The notes beneath the pieces are model-generated. The model was not told the origin of the DNA and did not search any database. It saw nothing but the letters and a program-made list of their open reading frames with translations. DNA of 64,000 nt from Oscheius tipulae (Eukaryota > Nematoda > Chromadorea > Rhabditida > Rhabditidae). The stretch covers positions 4,712,001 through 4,776,000 of the forward strand of contig JASJZH010000006.1 of NCBI GenBank assembly GCA_037178975.1. The letters are read 5' to 3'. The position numbers and the translations under genes were made by a program. Below, one piece after another: positions 1 to 12,707 of this stretch (positions are counted from its first letter, which is position 1; every line of letters starts with the position of its first letter).

Positions 1-595
1 AGTTAAGCATGACCCAGTTTAGAATTGAGAGGCTATCGTCTCTCATATTTGGAGTTGCGGTGTCTATTTGCTCGAACGAGAGCTGCACATGCGCACACCC
101 TATTGACCCAACCGCTTCAATGCCAGACGCACTGTAGGGCAAGTTGAATGAGAGGCAGATCCTATCGCTTGACAAAATCGTTTTCGGTCGTTTGGTTCCA
201 AAATTGGCTAGCAACTCAGAAATTGCAACCGGAACGGGACACAATTCTCCACGTTGTCAATATGAATGGTCGCGTTATGATTGATTTCCTGAAAGAGAAA
301 TTGTACAGGCGAAAATGGCGTCACGGGCTGTGTTTTTTTCGCTGGAGAGGGCTCCAAATTGCGCGGGAGTGCAAGGGATAACATTCGAAACAACAGCAAT
401 TTTTCCGAAAAGGGTGCGAACGTTTTTGTAAAAGTATGACAGGCGTTGAAGCGGGAAATGTTCAACATTACGACCACGTTTAGTATCACTTGAGGCTCGC
501 ACCTCTGCCATTGTAGTGCTAAAGAAACATACCTGATAAGGCTTAGAATCAATAGAGCTCGATAACGCTGCCCATTGCTGGTGTTCCTGCTAAGC
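1..595. other. upstream region of beta-spectrin
   Basis: No gene is supported here. Open frames exist on both strands (148-381 +, 208-651 -) but have no recognisable protein similarity or splice structure. The stretch probably holds the 5' UTR and promoter of the spectrin gene that starts at 596. I see no clear TATA element or tRNA. Confidence 0.5.
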
Positions 596-3500
596 ATGTC
601 GGAGGAAAACAAACCTCTAGATGACTTCAATGCAAATGAATCTGATCCCATCTACAATGATTCTCTATCGTCCCTTCATATTCATACGCAGGGACACTTG
701 TCCAGTCCATTTCTTTTGGATGCTTTGACTCCTTCCACGCTAGTTTCATCACAGTCCCCAAAGTCCCCGGGTCTCTATCCTGGTTCATTAGCCTCTTTGG
801 AAGTGGCTAAAATGAACAAAGTGAGAGCGATTGCGGGCGGACTGCCAATGAGTCCAACGGCGGAACAACTTGACGACCAAGTTGGCAAGAACGTGAACGG
901 CATTGATCTGCGCATTAGAAGTTTGAAAGGTATTAACCCTCTTATGCTGCCTATTGACAGCTCTGAAAACGATCCCGCAGCGTTATCTGTGCCGCCCACA
1001 AAACTGTCAACATGATTCAGTCGTTTCCGCAGGCTGATCAAATTACAACAATTTTCAGACGAACGTGAAAATGTACAGAAGAAGACGTTCACAAAATGGG
1101 TCAACTCCCACTTGGTCAGAGTCAGCTGCAAGGTGCAAGACCTGTACATGGACCTCCGAGATGGAAAATATCTGTTGAAACTTTTGGAAGTCCTCTCTGG
1201 AGAACGACTGGTGAGAAAATGCAGCTATAGATCTAAAACCGATACTTTAGCCCAAACCAACACGCGGAAAGATGCGCATCCACTGTCTGGAAAATGTGGA
1301 GAAGGCGCTGAACTTCCTTCGCGAGCAACACGTGCACCTTGAAAACTTGGGACCTCACGATATTGTTGACGGAAGCCCTAGACTGACTCTCGGTCTCATC
1401 TGGACTATCATTCTTCGTTTCCAGGTTGTTTGAGGGTAGAATCTTATAAAAGAAGGGTTTTAGATCCAAGACATCACATTCGAAGACGCAGATAACCACG
1501 AGACTCGCAGTGCTAAGGAGGCTCTTCTGCTCTGGTGTCAAATGAAGACTGCTGGCTATCCGAACGTCAACGTCAGAAACTTCACCACATCTTGGAGAGA
1601 TGGATTGGCATTCAATGCCCTCATTCACAAACACCGCCCTGATCTCATCGATTACGAAAATCTCCAGAAGTCGAACGCTCTTTACAATCTTCAGAATGCT
1701 TTCGACACAGCCGAGACACAGCTCGGTCTGTCCAAGTTCCTAGACGCTGAAGGTAGTCCCTGTCATTTGACTGTACTAAAATCAATGTTCAGATGTCAAT
1801 GTCGACCAACCCGATGAAAAGTCCATCATCACCTACGTTGTCACCTACTACCACTACTTTAACAAGATGAAGCAGGAGAACATCCAAGGAAAGCGTATTG
1901 GAAAGGTGAACATCTAATATGTTATGTTCGCAGTACGTAATATTAGGTCATCAGCGAGCTGATGGAGAACGACAAGATGATTAGCAAGTACGAGACCATC
2001 TCTTCCGATCTCTTGGAATGGATCAAGTCCACCATTGAGAAGCTCAACGACAGAAACTTTGCCAACAACCTGAATGGAGTTCAAGATCAGCTCTCCGAAT
2101 TTAATGTCTACAGAACACACGAGAAGCCACCCAAGTGAGTAATTGATTAAAACCGAACTGATTTGTATCTTTAGGTTCGATGAGAAAGGTGAACTCGAAG
2201 TCCTTCTGTTCACTCTCCAGTCCGCCCTCCGAGCGAACAACCAACGTCCTTATACTCCCAGAGAAGGCAAGCTCATTGGCGATATCAACAGAGCTTGGGA
2301 AGCTCTTGAAAAGGCGGAGCACGAGCGTGAGCTTGCCTTGAAGGAGGAGCTAATCCGCCAGGAGAAACTCGAACAACTTGCCAACAGATTTCATCGCAAG
2401 GCTGACATGCGTGAAGCTTGGCTCACTGAGAACCAGAGACTCGTCAGCCAGGACAACTTCGGAAATGATCTCGCCAGTGTTGAGGCTGCTACCAAGAAGC
2501 ATGAAGCCATTGAGACTGACATCTTTGCCTACGAGGAGCGTGTCCAGGCTGTTGTTGCTGTCGCCAACGAACTGGATGCTGAGAAATTCCACGGAATTGA
2601 CGAAATCAAGGAACGCAAAGACAAGGTCCTCGAGCTCTGGAATCTTCTCTTTCAACTTCTTCTTGCTCGTCGCGTCAGGCTGGAGCTCTCTATGGCCATA
2701 CAGCGCATTTTCCACGATATGGATCTCACTACTGATCTCATGAACGATATCAAAGTAAGCTGAACTAAATTACTAGTAACACTTTATTTTTAGACACGCC
2801 TCTTGTCCGATGATTTGGGTGTTCATCTCAAGGATGTCGAAGATCTGCTTCAAAAGCACGACATGCTGGAATCCGATATCAACATTGTTGGAGAACGCGT
2901 TAACAACGCTATTCGCCAAGCTGAGAAGTTCCGTAACCCACGCGGTCCTGATGAGAGCGGCTACCTTCCGGTCGAGCCATCCGTCGTTGAGCAACGCTCC
3001 GATGATCTTCAGCGACAGTACCAGGAACTCCGCGATCTTGCCAACCAGCGAAAGCAGCGTCTCGAAGACAACAAACGACTCTGCCAGTTCTGGTGGGATG
3101 TTGCCGAACTCGAGCAAAGCATCAAGGAGCAGGAACAGGTGATTTTTAAGTAACTCTTAAAATTAACAGTACTTGTTTAGGTCCTGTCTTCAACCGACAC
3201 CGGAAAAGACATCGTTACCGTTTCCTACCTTCTGGCTAAGCACAAAAATGCTGAGAACAACCTCAACAATCTTCAAAACCAACTCGACGGCCTCGATGTC
3301 GAAGGAAAGACCCTCGAACGCGATGGAATTTCCGGTTTGTCATTTACATTCTCTGAGCAATATACATTTTCAGGCTCTGACAAGATTCCGCCAAGACTTG
3401 CTGAGATCCGCGATTACATTGAGAAGCTGAGAGAACTGTCCTCTGCTCGTCGCAACCGTCTCGAGGGTGGTGTCGACTACTTCCAGTTTTTCACTCATGC

Positions 3501-6500
3501 TGATGATGTGGATGCCCATCTTCTCGATACTCTTCGACTTGTCAGCAGTGACGATGTTGGAAAAGACGAGGGAACTGTGCAGCTTCTCCTCCGCAAACAC
3601 GACGATGTCGATGGAGATCTTCAAAGCTTTGACGAACACATCAAGCAGTTGTACCAGAAGGCCGAAGCTCTGCCCGCTGAGGCTCGTGAACATCCGGATA
3701 TCCGTGAGCGTCTCGATACAACCATTCGTCGTAAGGCCGAGTTGGAAAACCTTTCCCAGCTCAGGAAGCAACGTCTCATTGATGCCCTCTCCCTGTACAA
3801 GCTGTACGCCGATGCCGACTCTGTTGAGGCTTGGATCGATGAGAAGGGCAAACTCCTTCAGACCCTAGTCCCTGGACGCGACCTCGAAGAGGTTGAGATC
3901 ATGAAGCACCGCTTCGATACTTTGGAACAGGACATGAAACACCAGGAAAAGAAAGTCGGAACTGTCAACGAGCTTGCTCGTCAACTCCTTCATGTTGAGC
4001 ACCCCAACTCCGACGAGATTCTGAAGAGGCAAAACAAGCTCAACGCTCGCTGGGCTCAACTCCGTGATATGGTCGATCAAAAGAGAGCCGAGCTTGACCG
4101 TGCCCACCGTCTGGAGACCTTCCGCATTGACTGCCAGGAAACTGTCACTTGGATCGAGGACAAGACCCGTGTCTTGGAAGACTCTGAAGCCCTTACCAAC
4201 GATCTTTCGGGAGTAATGAAACTTCAGCGTCGTCTTTCCATGATGGAGCGTGATCTCGGAGCAATTCAGGCCAAGCTTGACGCTCTTCACAAGGAAGCTG
4301 ACTCTATTGAGCGTGAACGTCCTTCTGAAGCTCATGCAATCCGCGAGGACATCAAGCGTATCCACCACGTCTGGGATATCCTCAACAGGAAAGTCCGTGA
4401 GCACGAAGCTAAGCTCGACGAAGCTGGAGATCTCCAGAGATTCCTCCGCGACTTGGATCACTTCCAGGCTTGGCTCACTGCCACTCAGCGCCAGGTAATC
4501 TCGCTTTTAGGATTGTACTAATTTTTATACCTAGGTTGCTTCCGAAGACGAGCCCCAATCTCTTGCCGAAGCTGAGCAGCTCCTTCACCAGCATGCTGCT
4601 ATCCGTGAGGAAATCGACGGTTATGCTGAGGACTACAAGAAGATGAGGGCTATGGGAGATCGCGTCACCCAGGATCAAACTGATCCTCAGTACATGTTCC
4701 TTCGTCAACGTCTAGCCGGTCTTCAAGAAGGATGGGATGAGCTTCAGAGAATGTGGGATAACCGACAGCACTTGCTCAGCCAGGGACTCAATCTCCAGGT
4801 AATTAAGAGGTGACAGCAATCCCATACACTTCTTTAGATGTTCCTCCGCGATGCCAAGCAAGCCGAGGTCCTTCTGTCTCAACAAGAGAACTTCCTTTCC
4901 AAGGATGATGTCCCAAGCAGCTTGGAGCAGGCTGAAAGCATGTTGAAGCGCCACCAAGATTTCATCACTACCATGGATGCCAATGACGATAAGATTCGTG
5001 CCGTCGGACTCTTCGGAGACCAACTGTGCCAGGATGGACACTACGCTGCCGACAAGATTCACAAAAAGGCTCGCAATATCGATGAGCGTCGTGAGGCCAA
5101 TCGCGAGAAGGCCGAGGCTCACCTTCACAAACTGGAGGAGGCCCGCAAGCTTCAAGAGTTCTTATCTGACTGTGAGGAGCTTCGTGAATGGATCGAGGAA
5201 AAGATGATCCGTGCTCAAGATGAGACTTACAGAGATGCCAAGACCATCACATCCAAATTTGTCCGTCATCAGGCCTTCCAGAGCGAGCTTCAAGCCAACA
5301 AAGAACGTCTTGAGCAGCTCCGTCATGCTGCCATTAACCTCGGAGAGGAAAAGCCTGAATACCACGGTACCATTGACCCTCAGCTCTCCGAATTGACTAC
5401 CCAGTGGGAGCAGCTGGAGAAGACTACCGAGGAGAAGGGACAGAAGCTGTTTGATGCTAACCGTCAACAGCTCTACGTCCAGAGCATTGCCGACATGAAG
5501 GAATGGGCCACTCAGCTTGAGAAGGAAATGACTCGCGAGGACCCTGCCGCTGATCTGACCACTGTCAACGTTGCTATGCAGAAGCAGCAGCTGATTGAGA
5601 CTGAGATGGTCAAGAAGGCTCAACACATCGATCAGTTGATGGAGATGGAACCCCAGCTGGAGGAGATGCACCCCGAAGAATTGGAAAACATCCGTGCTCA
5701 TCGCCTTGCTGTTCAAGAACAGCTCCAGCGTCTGCAGGCTCCTCTGGATGACCGTCGTCGTCAACTCGAACGCAAGAAGGCCGCTTACCAGTTCGGACGC
5801 GACGTTGATGATGAGAAGCTATGGATCGCCGAGAGACTTCACCAGGCTCGTGCCAAGCAGCTTGGAGAGAATCTCTCTGACTGTCATAGGTGAGATTATT
5901 CGTCTCACACTCAATTACATCGTATTTCAGACTCCAAAAGAATGCCCAGTCGCTGAATTCTGAAATCGACAATCACTCCGCCTGGATTGAACGCATCTGC
6001 GAGAATGGACGCGAACTGATTGATGCCGGTCACGAGAACAGTGCTGCTTTTGAGCTCCGTATCGAAGAGCTTCGCAATGCCTGGCAAGAGTTAAAGGATG
6101 CCCTTAAGGACAGAAAGGAGAGGTATGTATGCGCAAAAGCCGAGAAGTTGACATACATTTTCAGACTTGCTGAATCTGAGAAGGCTCACCAGTTCCTGTA
6201 CGACTGCGGAGAGGCTGAGGCCTGGATGAGCGAACAGGAATTGTACATGATGCAAGACGAGCGCGGAAAAGACGAGTTCTCTACCAGAAACCAGATCAAG
6301 AAACACGAACGACTCCAGCATGACATCGACAAGTTCGCCGACACCATTCGTGACCTTGCCACCAAGGCTCAGCGCTTTGTCGATGAGAAGAGCCCACTGA
6401 GCGACCAAATTTCTCTTCGTCAGGCTCAGATTGAGAAGCTGTACGCTGGACTTCAGGATCTGTCAAAAGAGCGCAGACGTCGCCTTGATGAGACTCTCGA

Positions 6501-8801
6501 GCTCTATGCTCTACACCGCGAGATCGACGATCTTCTCCAATGGATCGCTGACAAGGAAGTTGTTGCTGGAAATCAAGAGAACGGACAAGACTATGAACAC
6601 GTCCAAATGCTCCAAGAACGGTTCCAACAATTTGCCCGTGACACCGAAAATATCGGATCCGAGCGTGTTGCTAACGCTAACGATGCTTGTGATGGTCTGA
6701 TTGCTGCTGGGCACACTGATGCGCCAACCATTGCCCTGTGGAAGGACAGCTTGAACGAGGCTTGGGAAAACCTCCTCGAGCTTATTGATACCAGAGCTCA
6801 AATGCTCGAAGCCAGTCGTCTTCTCCACAAGTTCTTCTACGACTGCCGTGACTGTCTGGCTCGTATCATTGAGAAGACTCATTCGATGCCTGAAGATCTC
6901 GGCCGTGACTCTTCGTCTGTTGGAGCCCTATCGAGAAAGCATCAGAACTTCCTGAAGGACATCGACGCTATCGGAGAGCAGGTTGCACAGATCGAACGTG
7001 ACGCTGCTGAGCTCCGTGATGGTTATGCTGGAGAGAAGGCTCTGGAAATTGCCGCTCGTGAAGGAGAAGTTGTCAAGGCATGGAAGCACCTGAAGGGTAC
7101 TTGCGATGTCAGAACATCTCGACTTGTCGACACTTCCGATCTCTTCCGCTTCATGAACCTGGTCCGAGATCTCCTTCTTTGGATGGATGAAGTGAAACGA
7201 GAGATGACTAGCCAAGAAAGACCCAAGGATGTTAGCGGTGTTGAGCTCCTGATGAACAATCACCAGAGTCTCAAGGCTGAAATTGATACCCGGGAAGACA
7301 ACTTCAACCAATGCATCTCTCTCGGACGTGACTTGCTAAACCGAAGACACTATGCCTCAAGCGAAATCGAGAAAAAGCTGATCAAGTTGACAACGGAACG
7401 AGCCGAGATGATGAGGAGATGGGAAGACCGCTGGGAATATCTCCAACTCAGTAAGTTTAGCCTGCAAAAAGCATATCTTTTACTTTTCAGTCTTGGAAGT
7501 TTACCAGTTTGCTCGCGACGCTGCTGTGGCTGAGGCCTGGATCATGGCGCAAGAGCCGTACTTAATTTCACGAGAATATGGAAGGAATCTGGAAGAAGTG
7601 ATAGGATTGATAAAGAAGCACGAAGCATTCGAGAAGTCGGCGCATGCTCAAGAAGAAAGGTTCTTGGCGTTGGAGAAACTCACAACGGTAACGAATCGCT
7701 CTTTTATACACACAAACTGTATTTTCAGTACGAGTTGAAGGAACGCCAACGACGAGATGAGGAAGCTGCTCGGCGACGAGGGCATCTTGGCTCGCCGTCA
7801 AGGTCACAACCTCCAGAGCAGTCTCAAATGATTCCCGATCCCGACGGTAAGTTTCGATCCCAGTCCAAGTAACAGTAACATGTTTCGTTTGATAGTATTG
7901 CATCAGCATCCTCAGTTGCATGTTGTGTTGAGTGGTTGTGTTTGCAGACTTCAACATGACTCTGAGTAGTCTCGACTCCCAAGGCATCCCCAGGACCAGC
8001 ACAATGGGTTAGCATTCACTCTCTTCTCACCAAATCCACACTAACACCCGTTCCACGCTAATTGGAACTGTGTGTAATTTGCTTTTCATCTTTCAATATA
8101 GTGGAATGTTGTGTTTCTTTAGATAGAAGTCGTCTTTCGCATAGCGAATCGTCAGGATGGAGAAAGAGTCTGGCACGAGCACCCAAATTTGACTCCAAGG
8201 ATCCTCGTGGTTTGTGCTAGTTTTGTTGTGATGCTTTTGTGACATTTCCTGTTTTGTAACAGTATTCATTATCGATTCAGGAGCCCGATCTGGTGATGCT
8301 TTCGAAGGTACACTGATCCGAAAGCACACCTACGATTCCCTGGATAGAAAGGCTTCCAGCAGATCATGGGAGAAGATGCTCGGTGTTCTCAGAGCCAATG
8401 AGCTGGCATTCTACAAGGACATAAAGCACAAGTAACACCAAACTTTTAACACATATAATATTTCAATTTCAGGGAAGAAGGCGTGACATGGCACAATGAG
8501 CCTGTGTTCAACCTGCCAGGCTGCTCAGTTAACGTTGCCCAGGACTATCAGAAGAAGAAGAACGTTCTGTCGTTGAGACTACCAGTGGGAGCGGAGTATC
8601 TGTTGCAGTGCGCTAGCGAGGTATTATTAAAATGGATAAACAAAAATATACGAAAATCTGCAGGAAGACATGCAGAGATGGCTACGAGAACTGCAGATTG
8701 CCACGGGACAGGTTCAGGAGGAAATCACACGATCACAGACTCTTCCGGAGACAACGCAGGCGAAGAAAAAAGGCGGCTTCTTCTCAAGGAGCAAGAAATA
8801 A
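596..8801 (+). CDS. unc-70: beta-spectrin (UNC-70), complete
   Basis: Beta chain of the spectrin tetramer that forms the submembrane cytoskeleton with alpha-spectrin and actin. The 21 exons (596-929, 1059-1210, 1251-1424, 1464-1752, 1793-1905, 1947-2134, 2175-2754, 2794-3138, 3181-3334, 3374-4494, 4535-4798, 4838-5889, 5931-6122, 6165-7450, 7491-7687, 7729-7846, 7948-8007, 8123-8209, 8281-8431, 8473-8620, 8664-8801) sum to 2380 codons plus stop. In order: a variable N-terminus; two calponin-homology actin-binding domains (residues about 115-345, with [19 protein letters not shown] and [20 protein letters not shown]); a long array of spectrin repeats with the usual W at helix A (for example [18 protein letters not shown]); a Ser/Arg-rich linker; and a PH domain ([19 protein letters not shown] ... 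[15 protein letters not shown]). The tail is Lys-rich. Exons 16-18 are small and encode the linker, so are candidates for alternative splicing. ATG 596 is the first in-frame ATG; a TTG-initiated extension upstream is not needed. Confidence 0.97.
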
Positions 8802-9685
8802 GCCCGATGTCTCCCTTTTCCACCATCACCTGTACACATGATCTACGGTTTTCTGGTTTTCCAAAATGTTGTTTAGGCACTGTTTCTTTTATTCTCCCAT
8901 TTCGCAATTGCTGCATCTCTTCTCCCTATACTAGTCCCCAGGCGGGTAACCTTCCTTACAGTTCTTGGTTAGCTAACCCACCACAGGCACTAGTTCATTC
9001 TCTAGGCAGCCTTCTGTTTGCAGTTTGGACTCCCAGGGCTCTGTTCTTCTCTCTGATATGCATCGATTGAGCTAACTCTGCCGTACTAACGTATTAACGC
9101 ACTTAGAACGCAGAACACGGCCTTCTTTACGAGAAGCCTGGGTAGTTTGGATAGATTTTTGAAATTTTCCATCCCCGAATTCTTTCGTCTGGTATCTCCT
9201 TTTCTTCACTGCCTTTCTTTATATTTATTGTTGCCCACAGCTGCAGCAAGGGCCCCCAAGAATTTTTAGCATAAAATTCGCTAGCCGGACTGCCCTAGTG
9301 TTTCTGCTCGCGTTTCGTCCTACTACTAACATGTCCTTTTAGTCGGTTCCAGAGAGCTTTTCGTGTGCTATTTCGCCTTTAAGAGTGCGGCTGTTACTGT
9401 TGCAGACCGTATTATAGCTTTTCTCTATTATATTCATGTTATAATAAAGAATTCAAAGATACTTTTCCTAAATGATGTATCGGGTTCACTTAGGGCAAAT
9501 TCTAGAACGAGGCTCTTCGCGACTCCTTTCACTCAAGCTTACTGCTATTACTAAAAAACATGTTCGCTCAAACTATTGCTCAAAACAGACGCTTCACTTT
9601 GATATTTATTATGCTCCGTTGCAGTAGAAGAAAAGCTCACTCGGATCAAAGTAAAAGGGCGTTATGCGAGAGAGGCTATGACATT
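8802..9685. other. convergent 3' UTR region
   Basis: Non-coding stretch between the spectrin stop and the stop of the opposite-strand G alpha gene. AATAAA lies on the + strand at 9443-9448, and TTTATT at 9605-9610 reads as AATAAA on the minus strand. These are the likely poly(A) signals of the two convergent genes. Nothing else seen. Confidence 0.5.
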
Positions 9686-11281
9686 TTAATAGAGTCCACA
9701 GCCTTTGAGTTTCGAGGATAGAATCGTGTCCAAGACACTGTCCAACACAAATTGAACCTGAAAACTCTATGGTTTTCATGAATGCCCTGAAATCACCTGT
9801 CCAGTATCGGTCGCGCATGTCCGATGGCAATAGATCTGTTTGTCCGGGTTGTTATTGCACTCGTTGAACTTCCTTTCAATGTATTTCGCTCCATCCTCGA
9901 AATTCTCAGCACCTTAAAAATGATATCAGATACAATGAAGTGGATTAGTACCATTGTAGTTTGGAAATGCTACCCTTAATGATTTTCCTGTCTTTCCGAT
10001 CTTCTGTTCGAAAATGTCCTTTTTGTTGAGGAAGAGTATAACTGAGGTATTGGTGAAGAATCTATTATTTATGACTTGTTTGAAAAGCTGTAATGATTCC
10101 AGCATGCGATTCTGAAAGTTGGTTTGTGAAAGGAAAACAATGTCAAATCACCGTGAGATTGTCTTCTTCGAGAACTTGATCGTACTCACTCAAAGATGCA
10201 ACATAAATTATCGCTTTCGCATCATCAAAACAATGAATCCACTTTTTCCTCTGTGATCGCTGGCCTCCAACATCAAAAACCCTTAAAATCTTGTTAATCT
10301 TAGAACTTGGACCCACAAACCTCCAGACTTTCTCTTTCATCATAAAAGTGACCTCAATTACCCCCTGAGTTGCGATTCTCATTCTCAGAATGTCTTCTTG
10401 TGTGGGAACATAATCCGACTGATAAATCCTGTCCAAGTTTTGAAAAAAACTGAAACCGTGAATTCTAATGAAAGAATAAGAAGTATCACGTACTATTCAG
10501 CTGAGTCGTGGAGATAGAAATCGTCCTTTTGTTTGAAGGCTGCCTGAACACCAGCGTCTTTCCAAAGACTTTTTACAGCACTGAAAACAGTTTTTGGAAA
10601 GAAATTAACGCAAAAAAATACTTATAAGTTTGTTCTGTCAATGGTTGCGATTCTTGCTTGGCCTCGAGGATCTTGATGATTAACCGGTAATGGACCTAAA
10701 GATAGAAAGTGATTACCACACATGTCAAAAGTATTACCTCATTGTCGGCATTTTGAAACGGAATCTGTAGCTTGGCCATTCCGTTCAAAAGCGCACCCAT
10801 GGACTGAACAACATTTGCACAAACTCCGAATTTCTTCTGATTCTGTTCTTCAAGCGAAAACCCGTTATCGTGAATAATTCTGAATTTCCAATCCGATGAG
10901 ATGAGAATTCAAAACTGACTTCATTTGCTTCAGAATAGTACTCTTCCCTGATTCGCCAGCACCTAAAAGAATGTTGTTATATACTGAACTGATTCCGTTC
11001 ATCTGTAAATATTTCCAAAAAAAAATATTTCTATAATGTCATTGACAAGGAATCATTACGTCCAAGCACACGACAGGTGAAAAGTTAGTGCTGGAGCCTG
11101 AGGAGTAAATCAATTACACAAAAATATTTTTCTACAGAAAACATCTTTTCCAGACAAATTACTCACCTAATAGTAAAAGTTTGATTATGGTCTCTTCTGC
11201 TTTTTTGTCCTGTTCAAGCTGCACGTTAATTTTTCTGCTTCTCTTGGACATTTCGGCCGAAGCCGAGTCGCAATTGCCCAT
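9686..11281 (-). CDS. G-protein alpha subunit, Gi/o type
   Basis: GTP-binding alpha subunit of a heterotrimeric G protein, acting at the inner plasma membrane. Ten exons (11167-11281, 10920-10962, 10738-10879, 10622-10695, 10494-10580, 10321-10449, 10152-10281, 9952-10111, 9797-9912, 9686-9757) sum to 355 codons plus stop, the normal family length. The N-terminus MGNCDS has the myristoylation Gly2 and a palmitoylation Cys. P-loop GAGESGKST, arginine finger in LRMRIATQG, switch II DVGGQRSQRKKW, NKKD and TCAT motifs are all intact. The C-terminus KGCGLY carries the Cys at -4 that pertussis toxin modifies in Gi/o proteins. Intron 6 is only 39 nt and in frame (10282-10320), just before switch II. 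It is a paralogue of odr-3, 6 kb away. I cannot assign the exact gpa orthologue; goa-1 is possible by C-terminus, but the switch I-II segment (EVTFMMKEKVWRV) is not typical of it. Confidence 0.95.
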
Positions 11282-11359
11282 TTCGTATTATCCTCTGCTC
11301 ACCTTATGTTGCTAAAATGCATTATTACGCGTGGGTATGCGACTAATTCATTTAGAACG

Positions 11360-11373
11360 AGAGAGAGAGAGAA
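11360..11373. repeat. (GA)n microsatellite
   Basis: A short perfect GA run in the 5' region shared by the divergent G alpha gene and the unknown + strand gene. Such runs are common in nematode promoters; function unknown. Confidence 0.7.
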
Positions 11374-11467
11374 ATGGAAGAGTTGAACTTGTATCTAAGA
11401 TGTCGTCACAAAAAAAACTAAGGTGCAACATGAGTTAACAAGAAACGAAGGTGTGTTGGCGAGAATC

Positions 11468-12707
11468 ATGGGAATGGGAATCTGGGTGGAAAGTTCATAT
11501 ATGGAGGAAGTTGAAAGGTCGTTACAGGAAATCAGTTCTTTGATTGTTGAAAGAGATCCGAGATCTCTGTTCGAGTGAGTGTTCGCAAAATGATTGTAAT
11601 GCTACCACGAAAGAATAGGCGACAATTAAAGTTTCTTCCCATCTAATCTCTTGTTAACGTCTCATGTCGCTAATTTGATATCATTATTTTTTTTCTTTTA
11701 GTTAGGTTGCTCGTTGAAACAGCGTCAATTGCTGCACCCGTACGTAGGCGGAAGCAGCAATTTTCGCATTTACAGGCAAATACGTTTCATAGCTGATTGA
11801 GGAAATGTGTAATAGTCTAGCACTGGAACATTTTTACAACTGCCAAATACTATCATAGATGAAAATGAGTATGTGACGGTACGTTGTCGTGTTCTTCAAG
11901 CATATAAGCTGGGAATCATGATTTGTGGTTGTTCTCTCAGAATGGGTAGAATTACTCAATCAAAAAACATACCATTCATTTTATGAGCAGCCTGAGATCT
12001 GGACACAGTGTGCTTAACGAGGTAATCGAACAAATCGGAACTACTGGCTTACTTATGGAAATAATTGTTGATTCCGCAATCGTGGAACCAGGAAACAGAT
12101 CGAGTTGTTACTATCACACTGCTATAACAATGAATCAAGATTACGTATCTATACTTATCATGTAGTAGAAGAGTTTCACGAGCCAAACATTCGAAAAACA
12201 TAATCTAGGTGGGAATACGAATTCTAAGACCTCATTACAGCCTTCCGGAAGACTGAGTAAGCCTTTCAGAAACTTTTCCCATAACTAATTGTTGTATCCT
12301 TTTAATCGGAACTTAAGAAAAGAGTGCCTGGCAATCAGTAGTCAGAAAAATAAGAAAAAAGTGAAAGAGAGAAGTAACTGACAATAAGCACAGACATTGA
12401 GGCGGGTGGGAAGAGATCTGCGATTTCACGAAAAAAAACTGCACAAGTCTTTAGTATAAGAAAAGAGCATGCTCTATCTATGAACAATGAACATCGCAGA
12501 GACATAACCGAAGGCAGGTTGGTTGCTGAGCGACGCCTGGTAATCACCTCCCGCCAGGCAAGCAACTCTGTGACGTCCGTCTTCTCACCGAAGACAGATG
12601 TTGATCAGAACAGAATGAGACCCACCGAGTACAGGGAGATTAATTCCGGGAGGTATTCAGTCAGAAGAAGTATCACAACAGACACTACTGAAAACAAATA
12701 TTTCTAG
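11468..12707 (+). CDS. probable multi-exon gene, unknown function
   Basis: I do not recognise the family. Coding-like segments with matching phases can be joined: 11468-11574 (MGMGIWVESSYMEEVERSLQ..., donor GTGAGT), an exon from 11706 (LLVETASIAAPVRRRKQQFS...), one starting near 11821 (TGTFLQLPNTIIDENEYVT...), one starting near 11941 (WVELLNQKTYHSFYEQPEI...), a frame around 12000-12100 (LNEVIEQIGTTGLLMEIIVD...) and a final basic, Ser/Arg-rich frame open from about 12380 to the TAG at 12705-12707. The composition suggests a helical, armadillo-like core with a disordered tail, but this is only impression. Between 12010 and 12170 two overlapping frames both look coding, so the model is incomplete there. 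The start lies 187 bp from the divergent G alpha start, suggesting a shared promoter. A decayed gene is the alternative. Confidence 0.5.

Noticed and set aside
208-651. 147-codon minus-strand open frame upstream of spectrin
   Set aside because: Runs antisense over the first spectrin exon, has no domain or splice structure, and includes the start of a convincing + strand gene.
1013-1058. In-frame stop TGA near the spectrin CH domain
   Set aside because: Not a real break: splicing 929 to 1059 gives the conserved [15 protein letters not shown] join and removes the stop.
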